NCBI GenBank assembly: GCA_035645695.1
Contig: DASQMC010000083.1
Span: 62,001-126,000 of the forward strand
Reading direction: 5' to 3'
Length of the DNA: 64,000 nt
Origin: JAIVJZ01 sp035645695
GTDB lineage: Bacteria > Acidobacteriota > Blastocatellia > Pyrinomonadales > Pyrinomonadaceae
A program made the position numbers and the translations under genes. This document shows positions 38,723-48,499 of this stretch, piece after piece (the stretch's first letter is position 1; each line of letters opens with the position of its first letter). The notes below the pieces were generated by a model, which did no database searches, was not told where the DNA came from, and saw only the letters and a program-made list of their open reading frames with translations.

Positions 38723-40237
38723 ATGAGCACAGAAGTTGTGATGCCGCAGATGGGCGAGTCTATCGCGGAGGGGACGATCACCCGTTGGATGAAGCAGGTG
38801 GGCGAGCGCGTGGAGCGCGACGAACCGCTGTTCGAGATTTCGACCGATAAAGTTGACGCCGAGATTCCCAGCCCCGCCGCGGGGACGCTCACCGAAATTA
38901 AGTTCAAAGAGGGCGAGACGGTCGAAGTCAACAAAGTAGTCGCAATCATCGGCGCGGAAGGCGAACAAGCCGCTGCGCCCGCCGCGCAGGCCGCCGTCGC
39001 ATCCGAGCCGCCGCCCGCCCCCGCGGCCCCCGCGCCGCCGGCGGCAGCCTCATCAACACAGGCAGCGGCCGGGTCGGCATCACCCGGCGCGTCCACGCCG
39101 GGGACGCCGCAGCAGAACACCGCCGAAGTCGCGGGCAGAAGCTACGACGACCAGCGTCCCGGCGCGAAGGCCGAAGGGCAGTCGCTCGCGTCCGCCGGAG
39201 GGGCGGGCGGAAACGGCGAGGCGCAGGCGGTTGACGCCGGTACGGGCGCAAACGGCGGCGCGCAGTCGGTCGAGGATTTGCGTCGCACGAAATCCAGCCC
39301 GCTCGTGCGCAACATCGCGCGCGAACACAACATAGACATCGCCCAACTCGAAGGCACGGGGATGAGCGGGCGCGTCACGAAGAACGACATACTCAGCTTC
39401 ATCGAGTCGGGAGCGACCGCCGCCGCCGCGCCGCAAACGCAGCCGCAGCAACCCGCCGCCGCCGCAAGCGCCTTGCAGCAGCCTTCCGTGCAGACGCCGC
39501 CTGCCCAGACGCCGCCGCACGTTCAGCCCGCCGCAGGCGACCGCGTCGAGCCGATGACGCTGATGCGCAAGAAGATTGCGGAGCACATGATCATGTCGCA
39601 GAACACGTCGGCGCACGTCGCCACCGTGTACGAGATCGACATGACGCGTATCGCCAAATTGCGCGACAAACATAAGGCCGAGTTCCTCGCACGCACGGGC
39701 ACGAAGTTGACCTACATGCCCTTTATCTTCCAGGCCATCACAAGTGCGTTGCGCAAGTTCCCCATCTTCAACGCACAGGTCTCGGGCGATCAGATCATCT
39801 ACAAGCAGGACATCAATCTAGGCATGGCCGTCGCGCTCGATTGGGGGTTGATCGTCCCCGTCATCAAACGCGCCGACGACCTCTCCATCTCCGGCCTCGC
39901 ACGCGCCGCGAACGATCTGGCCGACCGCGCGCGCAACAAGCAACTCAAGCCGGACGAGGTGGCGGGTGGTACGTTCACCGTCACGAACCCCGGCGTCTTC
40001 GGCGGACTCTTCGGCACGCCCATCATCAACCAGCCGCAGGTCGCCATCCTCGGCATCGGCACGATTGAAAAACGCGCCAAGGTTCTAACCACGCCCGAAG
40101 GCGACGATTTCATCGCCATCCGCCATATGGCTTACTTCGCGCTCTCCTTCGACCACCGCATCATCGACGGCGCGGATGCCGAACGCTTCCTCGCATACGT
40201 CAAGGAGTTGCTCGAAGCCGGACAGTTTCAGGTATAG
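38723..40237 (+). CDS. pdhC: Pyruvate dehydrogenase E2 (dihydrolipoyl acetyltransferase)
   Basis: 504 residues. N-terminal lipoyl domain with the lipoylated lysine in ISTDKVDAEIPSP; a long Ala/Pro/Gly-rich linker (about 90-185); an E3/E1-binding domain SPLVRNIAREHNIDIAQLEGTGMSGRVTKNDIL; a second Ala/Pro/Gln linker; and the catalytic domain (about 270-504) ending SFDHRIIDGADAERFL with the active-site His and Asp. Transfers acetyl to CoA and forms the complex core. It could be 2-oxoglutarate E2, but the E1 subunits here argue for pyruvate. AGGGAGAAGAT precedes ATG 38723. Confidence 0.94.
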   Translation: MSTEVVMPQMGESIAEGTITRWMKQVGERVERDEPLFEISTDKVDAEIPSPAAGTLTEIKFKEGETVEVNKVVAIIGAEGEQAAAPAAQAAVASEPPPAPAAPAPPAAASSTQAAAGSASPGASTPGTPQQNTAEVAGRSYDDQRPGAKAEGQSLASAGGAGGNGEAQAVDAGTGANGGAQSVEDLRRTKSSPLVRNIAREHNIDIAQLEGTGMSGRVTKNDILSFIESGATAAAAPQTQPQQPAAAASALQQPSVQTPPAQTPPHVQPAAGDRVEPMTLMRKKIAEHMIMSQNTSAHVATVYEIDMTRIAKLRDKHKAEFLARTGTKLTYMPFIFQAITSALRKFPIFNAQVSGDQIIYKQDINLGMAVALDWGLIVPVIKRADDLSISGLARAANDLADRARNKQLKPDEVAGGTFTVTNPGVFGGLFGTPIINQPQVAILGIGTIEKRAKVLTTPEGDDFIAIRHMAYFALSFDHRIIDGADAERFLAYVKELLEAGQFQV

Positions 40238-40305
40238 CCCGGCAACGTAAAAAGCAGATGTCGCCGCGATTCGCGCGCTGATCCGTCAACGCGAAGCGCG
40301 GCAAC

Positions 40306-40362
40306 CCACGCGAAGGCGAGTCGGCGGTTGAGCGTTAACCGCTCCACGCCGACTCGCGTGGC
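40306..40362 (+). terminator. Hairpin after pdhC
   Basis: CCACGCGA and CGAGTCGGCG on the left with CGCCGACTCG and CGCGTGG on the right (outer stem 40306-40326 with 40347-40361), and an inner GTTGAGCG/CGCTCCAC stem. No T tract. It probably ends the pdh transcript. From 40363 to 40707 there is no gene; a TTGACA at about 40625 is a possible -35 without a clear -10. Confidence 0.6.
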
Positions 40363-40707
40363 CGTGGCGGCGCTACTTTTACAGCCATCTCCCTTCGACA
40401 CGACTCGTCTCCCCGCGTCTCCAACATCCTCCCCGCGCGCCCGTCTCACTTCCACAATAACCTTGCCGGGTAGTTGCCGCCGCTCAGGCGAGACATAGCA
40501 GCCACGCCAGCTTCAATTCCGCGCCGGAACGGTCTTCCTCGAAATCGTAAAAAACTGTTTTACAATGTTTGCGTATTTTGTTATTATCCGTTTCATTCAA
40601 GTTCCCCCAACTTGGCTGATCTCGTTGACAGTGCCCCCATTCCAGCATCTTGCTAGGCGCTAAAGTGTTGATAACATTCCGGTAATTATTCCAAAGGATA
40701 TAATGAG

Positions 40708-42633
40708 ATGAGAAAAAAAGCCCCTGCCGCGAGTCTTGCTTTGCTGCTGGCGCTCTGCTTCTGCGCAGGTGTGTTTAACACTATCTCCAGTCAAGCCCAG
40801 TCGATTTTGAATCTAAAATTGAAGAATAAGGTCTCTGCGGAGTTGATACGCAAGACGGAGATGGGACTGGGGGGCGAGCGTGTGCGAGTCATTATTCAGC
40901 CCAACGGCTCCTGGAGCGATGAGTTGAACCTTGCCGCTCTGCTGCAAGGCGCTGCCAATATGCGCCAGTTCCAGAACTTTAATTTTCGCGTTCTGGACTT
41001 GCCTGCAAGCGCCGCCACCGCTCTAGCCCAGCGCAGCGATGTCGCCTTTGTCTCGCTCAATTACGAGGTGAGAACTCTCGGACACATCTCCACGACGACG
41101 GGCGCTGATGCCGTGCGTGCTACGAGCGGCACGAACGTCAGTGGTTTGGACGGAACCGGCATAGGCATAGCGGTCTTTGATTCCGGGATCGACACGACGC
41201 ACAAGGCATTTCTGGATAAAAGTAATAACCTGCGCGTAATTGCCGGTCAGGATTTCACGGGCGAGAACCGCACGGACGACCCTTACGGCCACGGCACACA
41301 CGTCTCGGCCATCCTTGCCGGAAACGGCCGCATCGCGAACGCCGCCTATACGGGTATTGCGCCGAACGCCAACATTATCAATCTGCGCGTCTTGAATTCG
41401 CGGGGCGTCGGCTCGGCCGCGCAGTTGCTTCGAGCGATTGACTGGGTGCTGACGAACCGGGCGCGATTCAACATCCGCGTCGTCAACCTGAGTTTGGGCA
41501 TGCCCGCCATCGATTCGTATAAAAACGATCCGTTGTGCAAGGCCGTCCGCCGGCTTGTCGATGCGGGCGTGGTGGTATTGGCCGCCGCCGGTAATAACGG
41601 CAAGGACGGCAATGGGAATAAGATTTACGGGAGAATCCATTCGCCCGGCAACGAGCCTTCGGCGATCACGGTCGGCGCGTCGAACACCTTCGGGACGGAT
41701 GCCCGTGGCGACGATGCGGTTGCGTCTTATAGCTCGCGCGGGCCGACGCGCAGTTATTGGGCGGATGCAAACGGCGTCAAGCATTACGACAATTTGATCA
41801 AGCCAGACCTCGTCGCCCCCGGCAACAAGCTGGTCAATGCGGAGGCGGTCGATAACGCTCTGGTCAGAGAGCACCCTGCGCTGGATGCGGGCGTCAGCCC
41901 GGTTGACAACCGCAAACAGATGTACCTGAACGGCAGTTCGATGGCGACGCCGGTTGCCGCGGGAACTGCGGCGCTGATGCTTCAGGCCAACCCGCAACTG
42001 ACGCCAAACATGATCAAGGCTCTGTTGATGTATACGGCACAGCCGCTTGCAGGCTTCAACATGTTGGAACAAGGGACGGGCGAGATCAATGTGGAAGGCG
42101 CGGTGCGGCTCAGTAAATTAGTGCGCACCGATCTCTCCAGCAGCACGCCGCTCGGCGATCCCTTTTTGAAGACGAGCGCCTTGCCCGCCGCTCAAACAAC
42201 GATTGCCGGTTACACGTTCCCTTGGGCGCGGGGAATTATTCTGAGTCACACCTACGTCACGGGTTCCAACCTGATCGCCCTGTATCAAAAGATTTACGGC
42301 ATGGGCGCGCTGCTCGCCGACGGAGTGATTACCGGCGACGGGGTGATTACGGGCGACGCGAACATGATGACGAACGGCGTGATCACCGGCGACAATATCA
42401 TGGTCAGCAGCGGCGTGATCACGGGCGACGGCGCACCCTTTCTAGGTCTCAGTTTGTTGCTGGGCGGGACGCAACTTAACGACGGCCACCTTTTGAGCGA
42501 CGGCGTGATCACGGGCGACGGCGTGATCACGGGCGACCTGTACCTGCAAGCGCAATCGGCGACCGTGAACGGCGACGAAACCTCCACGATGACGGCTGCG
42601 GTTGATGACGGGCAAGACTGTCTGGAGTATTAA
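40708..42633 (+). CDS. Secreted subtilisin-like serine protease with C-terminal GVITGD repeats
   Basis: 641 residues. Signal peptide (LALLLALCFCAGVF, cleavage about residue 30), a propeptide-like region (40-120), then an S8 catalytic domain with Asp158 (AVFDSGID), His195 (GHGTHVS), oxyanion Asn296 (AAGNNG) and Ser411 (NGSSMATPVAAG). Residues 538-610 carry six GVITGD hexapeptides, two pairs in direct tandem (DGVITGDGVITGD at 538-550 and 598-610). Exported. Such repeats may form a beta structure or an anchoring tail. Its gene ends 4 bases before the histidine kinase start. Confidence 0.92.
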   Translation: MRKKAPAASLALLLALCFCAGVFNTISSQAQSILNLKLKNKVSAELIRKTEMGLGGERVRVIIQPNGSWSDELNLAALLQGAANMRQFQNFNFRVLDLPASAATALAQRSDVAFVSLNYEVRTLGHISTTTGADAVRATSGTNVSGLDGTGIGIAVFDSGIDTTHKAFLDKSNNLRVIAGQDFTGENRTDDPYGHGTHVSAILAGNGRIANAAYTGIAPNANIINLRVLNSRGVGSAAQLLRAIDWVLTNRARFNIRVVNLSLGMPAIDSYKNDPLCKAVRRLVDAGVVVLAAAGNNGKDGNGNKIYGRIHSPGNEPSAITVGASNTFGTDARGDDAVASYSSRGPTRSYWADANGVKHYDNLIKPDLVAPGNKLVNAEAVDNALVREHPALDAGVSPVDNRKQMYLNGSSMATPVAAGTAALMLQANPQLTPNMIKALLMYTAQPLAGFNMLEQGTGEINVEGAVRLSKLVRTDLSSSTPLGDPFLKTSALPAAQTTIAGYTFPWARGIILSHTYVTGSNLIALYQKIYGMGALLADGVITGDGVITGDANMMTNGVITGDNIMVSSGVITGDGAPFLGLSLLLGGTQLNDGHLLSDGVITGDGVITGDLYLQAQSATVNGDETSTMTAAVDDGQDCLEY

Positions 42634-42637
42634 CACT

Positions 42638-44749
42638 ATGGTTACGCAAGCAGGCAAACTCACAATCACCGAGTCGTCGATGACGGGGGGAGAATTGGGG
42701 AGCCCCTGGAATGTCCGAACGGCCGACGCCGCCGAGGAGGCGTCGTCAGCGCAACCTCGCACGGGCGCAAAGGGGTTAAAGATGATGAACAAGCAGGGAC
42801 TCACCCGCCCCTTCATGTATTTCATCGTCGCGATGGGTTCGGCGGCGGTTCTGTTTTCGGCCTACCGCCTGCCGCACGCGGAACTCGATCTGAAGTTCAT
42901 GCTGCTCGCGCTGATGGTCGTAGTTTGTTCGCGCGTCGCCGTTCCGATCCCGCATGTGAGCGGGCGCATTACGGTCTCCGATACGCTCATCTTCCTGACG
43001 ATGCTGCTCTACGGGGCGGAGGCGGCGATTCTGCTGGCGGCCGTCGAGGGAGTCTGTTCGAGTTTGTGGATCAGCAAGAAGACGATCACGATCATCTTCA
43101 ACTCCGCGGTGCTGGCCTGCTCGACTTTCGTGACCGTCTGGGCGTTGCGTCTCTGCTTCGGCGAGATAGTCCGCATCACCGACAGCGGCTACACGGCGAA
43201 CTTTCTGGTGGCGATGTGCCTCATGGCGCTCGTTCAATACGTCGCCAACACGGGATTGATTGCCGTCGAAAAGTCGTGCAAGCTGAATAAATCTTTCTGG
43301 CAAACGTGGAGCACGTATTACCTCTGGACTTCCATCACCTTTTTCGCGGGCGCATCGCTGGCCGGAATCACCGCCCATCTTATTTACGCCTTCGGTTTCT
43401 ACGCCGTGCTCGCAACGGTTCCGATCATCGCGATCATTTATCTGACCTACCAGACCTACCTGAAAAACATAGAAGTTGCAGCGGCGCACGCGGAACAGGC
43501 CGAGCGTCATGTCGGAGAGCTTTCGCTCTACATCAACGAGTTGAAGCGTAGCGAAGAGGAGCGCGAGAAAATTCTGCTGCGCGAACAGGCCGCGCGCTCC
43601 GAGGCCGAGGCGGCCAATCGCATCAAGGATCAGTTTCTGGCGACCCTCTCGCACGAACTGCGCACGCCGCTCACGGCCATCATCGGTTGGTCGGGGTTGC
43701 TGCGCTCGAACGATCTGGACGCGGACTTGAGAGGACAGGCGCTTGAAACCGTGGAGCGCAATGCCAGAACTCAGGCTCAGTTGATAGACGACCTGCTGGA
43801 TGTCTCAAGAATCGTCTCGGGCAAACTGCTCCTCGACGTGAAAGAGATCGAACTTGATAAGGTCGTCGCGAGTGCGATCAACGTGGTGCGGCCTGCGGCG
43901 GACGCTAAGGCCATACGCATCACTTTCGACAAAGAACCGGAAAGGAATTTCATCACGGGAGACGTGGCGCGGCTTCAGCAGATCGTCTGGAACCTGCTGT
44001 CAAATGCCGTCAAGTTCACACCCGAAGGCGGCTCGGTCAGGATTCGCCTCGAACGCATCGGTTCTCACATAAAGTTATCGGTCAGCGATACGGGCAAGGG
44101 AATCTCCGGCGACTTTCTGCCGCACGTCTTCGACCGTTTTCGACAGGCCGACAGCACGACGACCCGCAACTACGGGGGGCTTGGTCTGGGGCTGGCAATC
44201 GTCCGTCATCTGGTCGAACTGCACGGCGGCACGGTCGGCGCGGAGAGCGACGGCGAAGGGCGGGGCGCGACCTTCTCGACCACTTTCCCGCTTCTCGCCG
44301 TCAGCACGGAAATGCAAAGCGCCGACGCGATGGGCGACGCCAGAGCCTTCGACAGCCGCTTCGCGCTTGAGGGCTTGAGAGTGCTGGTTGTCGATGATGA
44401 GCCGGACACACGCCAGGTGATAAGCGCGGTGATCTCAAAGTCGGGCGCGCAGGTGAGGGCGTGCGCTTCCGTCCCGGAGGCTCTGGAGACCTTGAAGCTG
44501 TGGAAACCCGACATCCTGATGAGCGACATCGGAATGCCGGATGAAGACGGCTATTCTTTGATCAGGAAAGTGCGCTCACTTTCGGTCGAGAGCGGCGGGC
44601 TTACTCCGGCGGCGGCGCTCACAGCCTACGCCAGAGACGACGACCGCGACCAAGCCCTCGCCGCGGGCTTTCAGATGCACGTGGCGAAACCCATCGGCTC
44701 TAAAGAATTGATCGCCACGGTCGCGAGTCTTGCCGGTCGGGCGGTGTAA
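42638..44749 (+). CDS. Membrane hybrid histidine kinase with receiver domain
   Basis: About 703 residues from ATG 42638 (GGAG 10 bases upstream); an ATG at 42782 (MMNKQGLTRPFM) just before the first membrane helix is also possible. N-terminal sensor with seven or so membrane helices (about 65-275), a coiled coil (AEQAERHVGELSLYINELKRSEEEREK), HisKA with the phospho-His in ATLSHELRTPLTAI, HATPase motifs NLLSNAVKFTPEGG, DTGKGI, GLGLGLAIV, and a C-terminal receiver (VVDDEPD, SDIGMPDEDG, VAKPI). Hybrid kinases of this type pass phosphate to their own receiver. Target unknown. Directly downstream of the protease gene. Confidence 0.92.
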   Translation: MVTQAGKLTITESSMTGGELGSPWNVRTADAAEEASSAQPRTGAKGLKMMNKQGLTRPFMYFIVAMGSAAVLFSAYRLPHAELDLKFMLLALMVVVCSRVAVPIPHVSGRITVSDTLIFLTMLLYGAEAAILLAAVEGVCSSLWISKKTITIIFNSAVLACSTFVTVWALRLCFGEIVRITDSGYTANFLVAMCLMALVQYVANTGLIAVEKSCKLNKSFWQTWSTYYLWTSITFFAGASLAGITAHLIYAFGFYAVLATVPIIAIIYLTYQTYLKNIEVAAAHAEQAERHVGELSLYINELKRSEEEREKILLREQAARSEAEAANRIKDQFLATLSHELRTPLTAIIGWSGLLRSNDLDADLRGQALETVERNARTQAQLIDDLLDVSRIVSGKLLLDVKEIELDKVVASAINVVRPAADAKAIRITFDKEPERNFITGDVARLQQIVWNLLSNAVKFTPEGGSVRIRLERIGSHIKLSVSDTGKGISGDFLPHVFDRFRQADSTTTRNYGGLGLGLAIVRHLVELHGGTVGAESDGEGRGATFSTTFPLLAVSTEMQSADAMGDARAFDSRFALEGLRVLVVDDEPDTRQVISAVISKSGAQVRACASVPEALETLKLWKPDILMSDIGMPDEDGYSLIRKVRSLSVESGGLTPAAALTAYARDDDRDQALAAGFQMHVAKPIGSKELIATVASLAGRAV

Positions 44750-44848
44750 CTCGAAGTCGCTCGGCATCGAAAACTTGCCGGCCGGAAGCGGAAGGAGCGG
44801 TTTACGATTTAGCGAAAGTCGGAAAGTAATTAGCGAAAGTCAGAGAGT

Positions 44849-44911
44849 AAAAAGAGGGCGGGCGGAAGTGTTGGCGTAGTTCTCGCCAACACTTCCGCCC
44901 GCCCTCTTTTT
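44849..44911. terminator. Perfect 28-bp stem, bidirectional terminator
   Basis: AAAAAGAGGGCGGGCGGAAG to TTGGCG (44849-44876) pairs with its exact reverse complement (44884-44911) around TAGTTCT, ending in T5. Before it, 44808-44850 holds two copies of a 21-base direct repeat with TTAGCGAAAGTC. It ends the histidine kinase transcript. Confidence 0.85.
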
Positions 44912-45265
44912 GCTTTCCTCGCCCTTCGATTGTTGTGATCACGTGGCGATAAAATTCTAAATTGGCTTGGCACAACAGAAACGCCCCCTTTTAGCATCTA
45001 CCCTCTTGACTCCCCAAAAGCGTTTGACGAGAATCGGGATTGATTCAAGAACCCAAAAACAAAACCTCGTGTGGGTTTGGTCAGGACGATTCGTGGGCGC
45101 GCCCGACATCAAGCGTCCGGTGCGCCGCAGCTTGTGGCTGCGACGCCTTTTCTTTGCCGGGCATAACTTAAAGCGTTCCTCGACATGCGAATCCCCATCT
45201 TGATGTGGAAGCGGCAACAACGAGCTTAAATTTTATAACTCAGATAAGCAGGAGAAAAAAAGACA
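44912..45265. other. Gene-free region upstream of the OmpA-like gene
   Basis: About 350 bases with no gene I can support. It contains TGTGATCACGTG at about 44934 and AT-rich CGATAAAATTCTAAATTGG, which may belong to the promoter region of the downstream gene, but no convincing -35/-10 pair is seen. Confidence 0.4.
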
Positions 45266-46306
45266 ATGAGCGTGAACCAGTCGAAAAAATTCCGGGTGTC
45301 AGGCATCGCCCTCACCGTCGTTCTGGCCCTGGCCTCCTCGGCGGCCTTCGCACAGACCACACAACCGGCGAGCAGCACCAACGGCGGCGCAAATACGCGC
45401 ACGGTTGCCAGCGGTCAGAAGATGACCGTTAAGGGCGTCGTCATCAGCCGCGACATCGACGCAAACACTTTCGTCGTGCAGGACATGAACGGCGTCGGCA
45501 CGACCGTCCGCCTGAGCGACCGCACGAGCGTCAAGTCGAAGGGCGGCTTCTTCGGCGGCAGTACGACCTACGGCGCATCGAACATCCTGCGCGGCCTGAA
45601 CCTCGAAGTCGAAGGGCGCGGCGACGCCTCGGGCAACCTCGTAGCGGAGAAAGTCCGCTTCGGGAGCACGGACTTGAGGGTGGCGCAGTCGATTCAGGCG
45701 CGCGTCGATCCGGTCGAGAATCGCGTCGGGCAGGTGGAGCAGAATTCGCAGCGTCTCTCGGGTCAGTTGGATGAGTTGGCTGCCGTCGCGAACGCGGCGG
45801 GTGGCGGCGCGAAGGCCGCGCAGGAAACGGCCGATGCCGCCGTCTCCGGCGTCAACATGACGAACGAACGCATCAGCGCGCTCGACGATTACGTGGCGCA
45901 GCAGACCGTCAACGTCAACTTCCGCGTCGGGAGCGCAGTGCTCTCGCCCGAAGCCAAGACGACGCTCGACCAGATCGCGCAACAGGCTCTCAAAGCGCGC
46001 GGCTACGTGCTGGAAGTGCGCGGCTTCGCCAGCGCGGACGGCGCGGAATCTAAGAATCGCATGCTCAGCCAGCGTCGCGCCGATGCGGTCGTGCAATACC
46101 TGGCCTACACGCACAACATCCCGCTGCGCCGCATCGTGACGCCCTTCGGCTACGGCGAGACGCAGGCCGTCGCCGATAACACGACGCGTGAAGGTCGCCA
46201 GCAGAACCGCCGCGTCGAGGTCAGCGTGCTCGTCAACCGCGGCCTCATGCAGTCCGCGCCGAACATGAGCACGGCGAAGCCCGATCAGGCGACGCCGCAG
46301 GAGTAG
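45266..46306 (+). CDS. OmpA-family outer-membrane/peptidoglycan-binding protein
   Basis: 346 residues with a signal peptide (LTVVLALASSAAFAQ). An N-terminal beta region (60-150: MTVKGVVISRDIDANTFVVQD, VEGRGDASGNLVAEKVRFG, DUF5666-like) is followed by a coiled-coil linker (RVGQVEQNSQRLSGQLDELAA) and a C-terminal OmpA domain: NFRVGSAVLSPEAKTTLDQIA, LEVRGFASADGAES, LSQRRADAVVQYL, RIVTPFGYGET, and NRRVEVSV. The OmpA domain binds peptidoglycan. There is no transmembrane barrel in the N-terminal part. GGAGAAAAAAAGAC precedes ATG 45266. Confidence 0.9.
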   Translation: MSVNQSKKFRVSGIALTVVLALASSAAFAQTTQPASSTNGGANTRTVASGQKMTVKGVVISRDIDANTFVVQDMNGVGTTVRLSDRTSVKSKGGFFGGSTTYGASNILRGLNLEVEGRGDASGNLVAEKVRFGSTDLRVAQSIQARVDPVENRVGQVEQNSQRLSGQLDELAAVANAAGGGAKAAQETADAAVSGVNMTNERISALDDYVAQQTVNVNFRVGSAVLSPEAKTTLDQIAQQALKARGYVLEVRGFASADGAESKNRMLSQRRADAVVQYLAYTHNIPLRRIVTPFGYGETQAVADNTTREGRQQNRRVEVSVLVNRGLMQSAPNMSTAKPDQATPQE

Positions 46307-46330
46307 TCCAGGGATAGAGCGACGCCAATA

Positions 46331-46427
46331 AGGGAAGAGGGAAAAGGTGAAGGGGTAAAGGGTAAGGGAAGACCAAAGCGGGCTTTCTCATTCCTCCTTT
46401 ACCCTTTGCCCTTTCCCCCTTCCCCTG
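46331..46427. repeat. Heptamer-built hairpin, GGGAARR/GGGTAAR type
   Basis: GGGAAGA-GGGAAAA-GGTGAAG-GGGTAAA-GGGTAAG-GGAAGAC (46332-46373) with reverse-complement CCTTTACCCTTTGCCCTTTC and CCCTTCCCC (46396-46425). It lies between the OmpA-like and VWA genes. Confidence 0.82.
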
Positions 46428-46448
46428 TTTTGGCTAAAGGGTAATTCG

Positions 46449-47705
46449 ATGAATAGAGTCCACGACAAACCGCGCTCTCTCCTTCTGCTGACGGCGATCA
46501 TTTTCGGGTGGACGCTACTGGTGGCCGTCCCATACTTCTTAAAGAGTAGTGCGAGCGGGCAATCGACAACGCCGCAGCAACCGACCCGCGTCCCGCAGCT
46601 ACCACAGCAGCAGCCGCAAGCGACGCCGACTCCGGCGCAGACGCCGCTCCCGGCGCCGCAGCCGCGCTCGACGCGACCGCCTTTCGCCGATCCCGGCCCG
46701 CCGCCGAAACCCCTCAACGAGGGCGTTAACGATAAAGTCGGCGGCGAGACAATCGCCGATGACGACGAGATCGTGCGCGTCACGTCGAATCTGGTCGTCG
46801 TGCCCGTGTCCGTGACGGACGCGCGCGGAGAGCCCGTGCAGGGGTTGAAGGCGGCTGATTTCCGGCTCGAAGAAGAGGGGCGCGCGCAGGAGATCGCGCA
46901 TACGAGCGACGCCGAACAGGTGCCGCTCGACATCGCCATCCTCTTCGACGTGTCAAGCAGCATCGGCCAGCGTTTCGCCTTCGAGCAGGAGGCCGCCGCG
47001 CGTTTCCTGAAACAGGTCTTGAAGCCGGTTGACCGCGCCGCCGTCTTTGCAATCGAGGGCAAGCCGCGCCTCGAACAACAACTGGCCTCCGCCGAGATCG
47101 CTTCGGCCAAACTGCTACAGATTCCCGCGCCCACGAAATCCACGCCGACGGCCTTCTACGATTCCACCATCGCCGCCGCGCGCTACCTGGCGCAGAACGC
47201 CCCCGGCAGGCACAGGCGCGTGATCGTCGTTATCTCCGACGGCGACGACAATTTCAGCGAGCGCGTGAAGGCGGGCGAAGTTGAAGACGCGCGTGCGCTG
47301 AATCGCGGCGAGAAACTGCCCGCGGGCGCGAACGCGCGCCAGCAGGCGACACATCGAAAAGCCCTCGTCGAAGTGCAGCGCGAAGTCCAACGCGCCGACG
47401 CCGTCTTTTATTCCATCAACCCGAGCGGCGGCGGTCTACAGTTCAACGCGCGCGGCAGGCGCGCGCAGGAGGGCATGCAGCAACTCGCGGCGACGACCGG
47501 CGGCACGTCCTTCGCGCCCGAACGACTCGAAGAACTCGACGAAATCTTTCGCCGCATCGCCGCCGAACTCCGCGCCCAGTACCTGCTCCAATACTACTCA
47601 AACAACGACGCCCCGAACGGCAAATTTCTCACCATCAAAGTGCGCACGCCCGCCCGCGCCGACGCGCGCGTCCGCGCCCGCACGGGCTACTACGCAAAGA
47701 AATGA
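46449..47705 (+). CDS. VWA domain protein of the acidobacterial type
   Basis: 418 residues. One N-terminal membrane/signal segment (LLLLTAIIFGWTLLVAVPYFL), a Pro/Gln-rich linker, then TSNLVVVPVSVTDARGEPVQGLKAADFRLEEEGRAQEIAH followed by a von Willebrand A domain with the metal-ion site LDIAILFDVSSSIGQ (DxSxS), ending RAQYLLQYYSNNDAPNGKFLTIKVRTPARADARVRARTGYYAKK. This combination is the VWFA-related domain expanded in Acidobacteriota. Probably periplasmic or envelope-anchored; partners unknown. Confidence 0.92.
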   Translation: MNRVHDKPRSLLLLTAIIFGWTLLVAVPYFLKSSASGQSTTPQQPTRVPQLPQQQPQATPTPAQTPLPAPQPRSTRPPFADPGPPPKPLNEGVNDKVGGETIADDDEIVRVTSNLVVVPVSVTDARGEPVQGLKAADFRLEEEGRAQEIAHTSDAEQVPLDIAILFDVSSSIGQRFAFEQEAAARFLKQVLKPVDRAAVFAIEGKPRLEQQLASAEIASAKLLQIPAPTKSTPTAFYDSTIAAARYLAQNAPGRHRRVIVVISDGDDNFSERVKAGEVEDARALNRGEKLPAGANARQQATHRKALVEVQREVQRADAVFYSINPSGGGLQFNARGRRAQEGMQQLAATTGGTSFAPERLEELDEIFRRIAAELRAQYLLQYYSNNDAPNGKFLTIKVRTPARADARVRARTGYYAKK

Positions 47706-47779
47706 TGAAGTAGGAACGCGGAACGATGAATGAAAGGCTAGATGTCTTTCATTCATCGTTCCGCGTTCCTACTTCATCG
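47704..47779. repeat. Heptamer-built hairpin, GAAGTAG/GAACGNN type
   Basis: GAAGTAG-GAACGCG-GAACGAT-GAATGAA (47707-47734) with its reverse complement (47748-47776). It starts at the VWA stop and ends 8 bases before the stop of the facing gene. Closely related to 62184-62358 and 19852-19930. Confidence 0.9.
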
Positions 47780-47786
47780 TTATTAG

Positions 47787-48329
47787 CTACATGTCCAAAA
47801 GCACATCCGCGAGTTGGTTGGCAACTTCGATGAGGGAGCGACCGGCGGCGTCGAGTTGACCGGCGTTGGCGCGCCCCTCAGCGGTTGCGGCGGCGGCGGC
47901 GACGCCGTTCAGGCGCGTGTAGTGTTGTTCGAGGCCGGGCGTGGTGCGGAAGTAGAGTTCGAGTTTGTCGAGCCGGTCGCGGATATTTCCCAGACTCCCG
48001 AGCACGGTCGAGCGGCTGCGCGTAATGATGGCCTGCGCTTCGGGCGATACCTGCCCGCCCTCACCCGCCTGCTTCTCGTTCGCCTCCATCGTGACAGAGG
48101 TGCGCCCGTAGAGATAGAGAAAGCGCGACAGCGTCTTCAACTCGTCGGCGAGACGGATGCGCGCCTCGTTGATCGTGCTCGTGCTGGCCGCCGGGGTCTT
48201 CGCGCGCGTCGAGGTGGCGGGCGGTCGCCTCGCCGGAGTCGCACGACGCTGGCGTTGCGCCGCAGCAGCATCGGCGATTGGCAGCAGCAACAGCAGGCAG
48301 GCAAGGATCAGGGCTTGGGAAAATTTCAA
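47787..48329 (-). CDS. Secreted helical protein of unknown function
   Basis: 180 residues with a signal peptide (ALILACLLLLLPIADAAAA) and a basic Thr/Ser/Pro linker. The mature domain is helical: INEARIRLADELKTLSRFLYLYGRTSVTMEANEK, SPEAQAIITRSRSTVLGSLGNIRDRLDKLELYFRTTPGLEQHYTRLNGV, LDAAGRSLIEVANQLADVLLDM. No motif recognised. It faces the VWA gene and its neighbour is lipB, divergently. An AGGAGGAACGA-type site precedes ATG 48329. Confidence 0.8.
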   Translation of the reverse strand: MKFSQALILACLLLLLPIADAAAAQRQRRATPARRPPATSTRAKTPAASTSTINEARIRLADELKTLSRFLYLYGRTSVTMEANEKQAGEGGQVSPEAQAIITRSRSTVLGSLGNIRDRLDKLELYFRTTPGLEQHYTRLNGVAAAAATAEGRANAGQLDAAGRSLIEVANQLADVLLDM

Positions 48330-48499
48330 AATCGTTCCTCCTCATGTAAAGCGTGTTGACGACAAACTATGCCTGCGCGCGGCGCGGCGTCAAGTCGGCG
48401 CAGACGGGTTTGGCCGCGTGATTCGGCGTCCGCGCGAGCGCGCTGTTACAATCAACCTGCAACGACAGACGCGAAATAACAGGACGCACATTCTTTGCG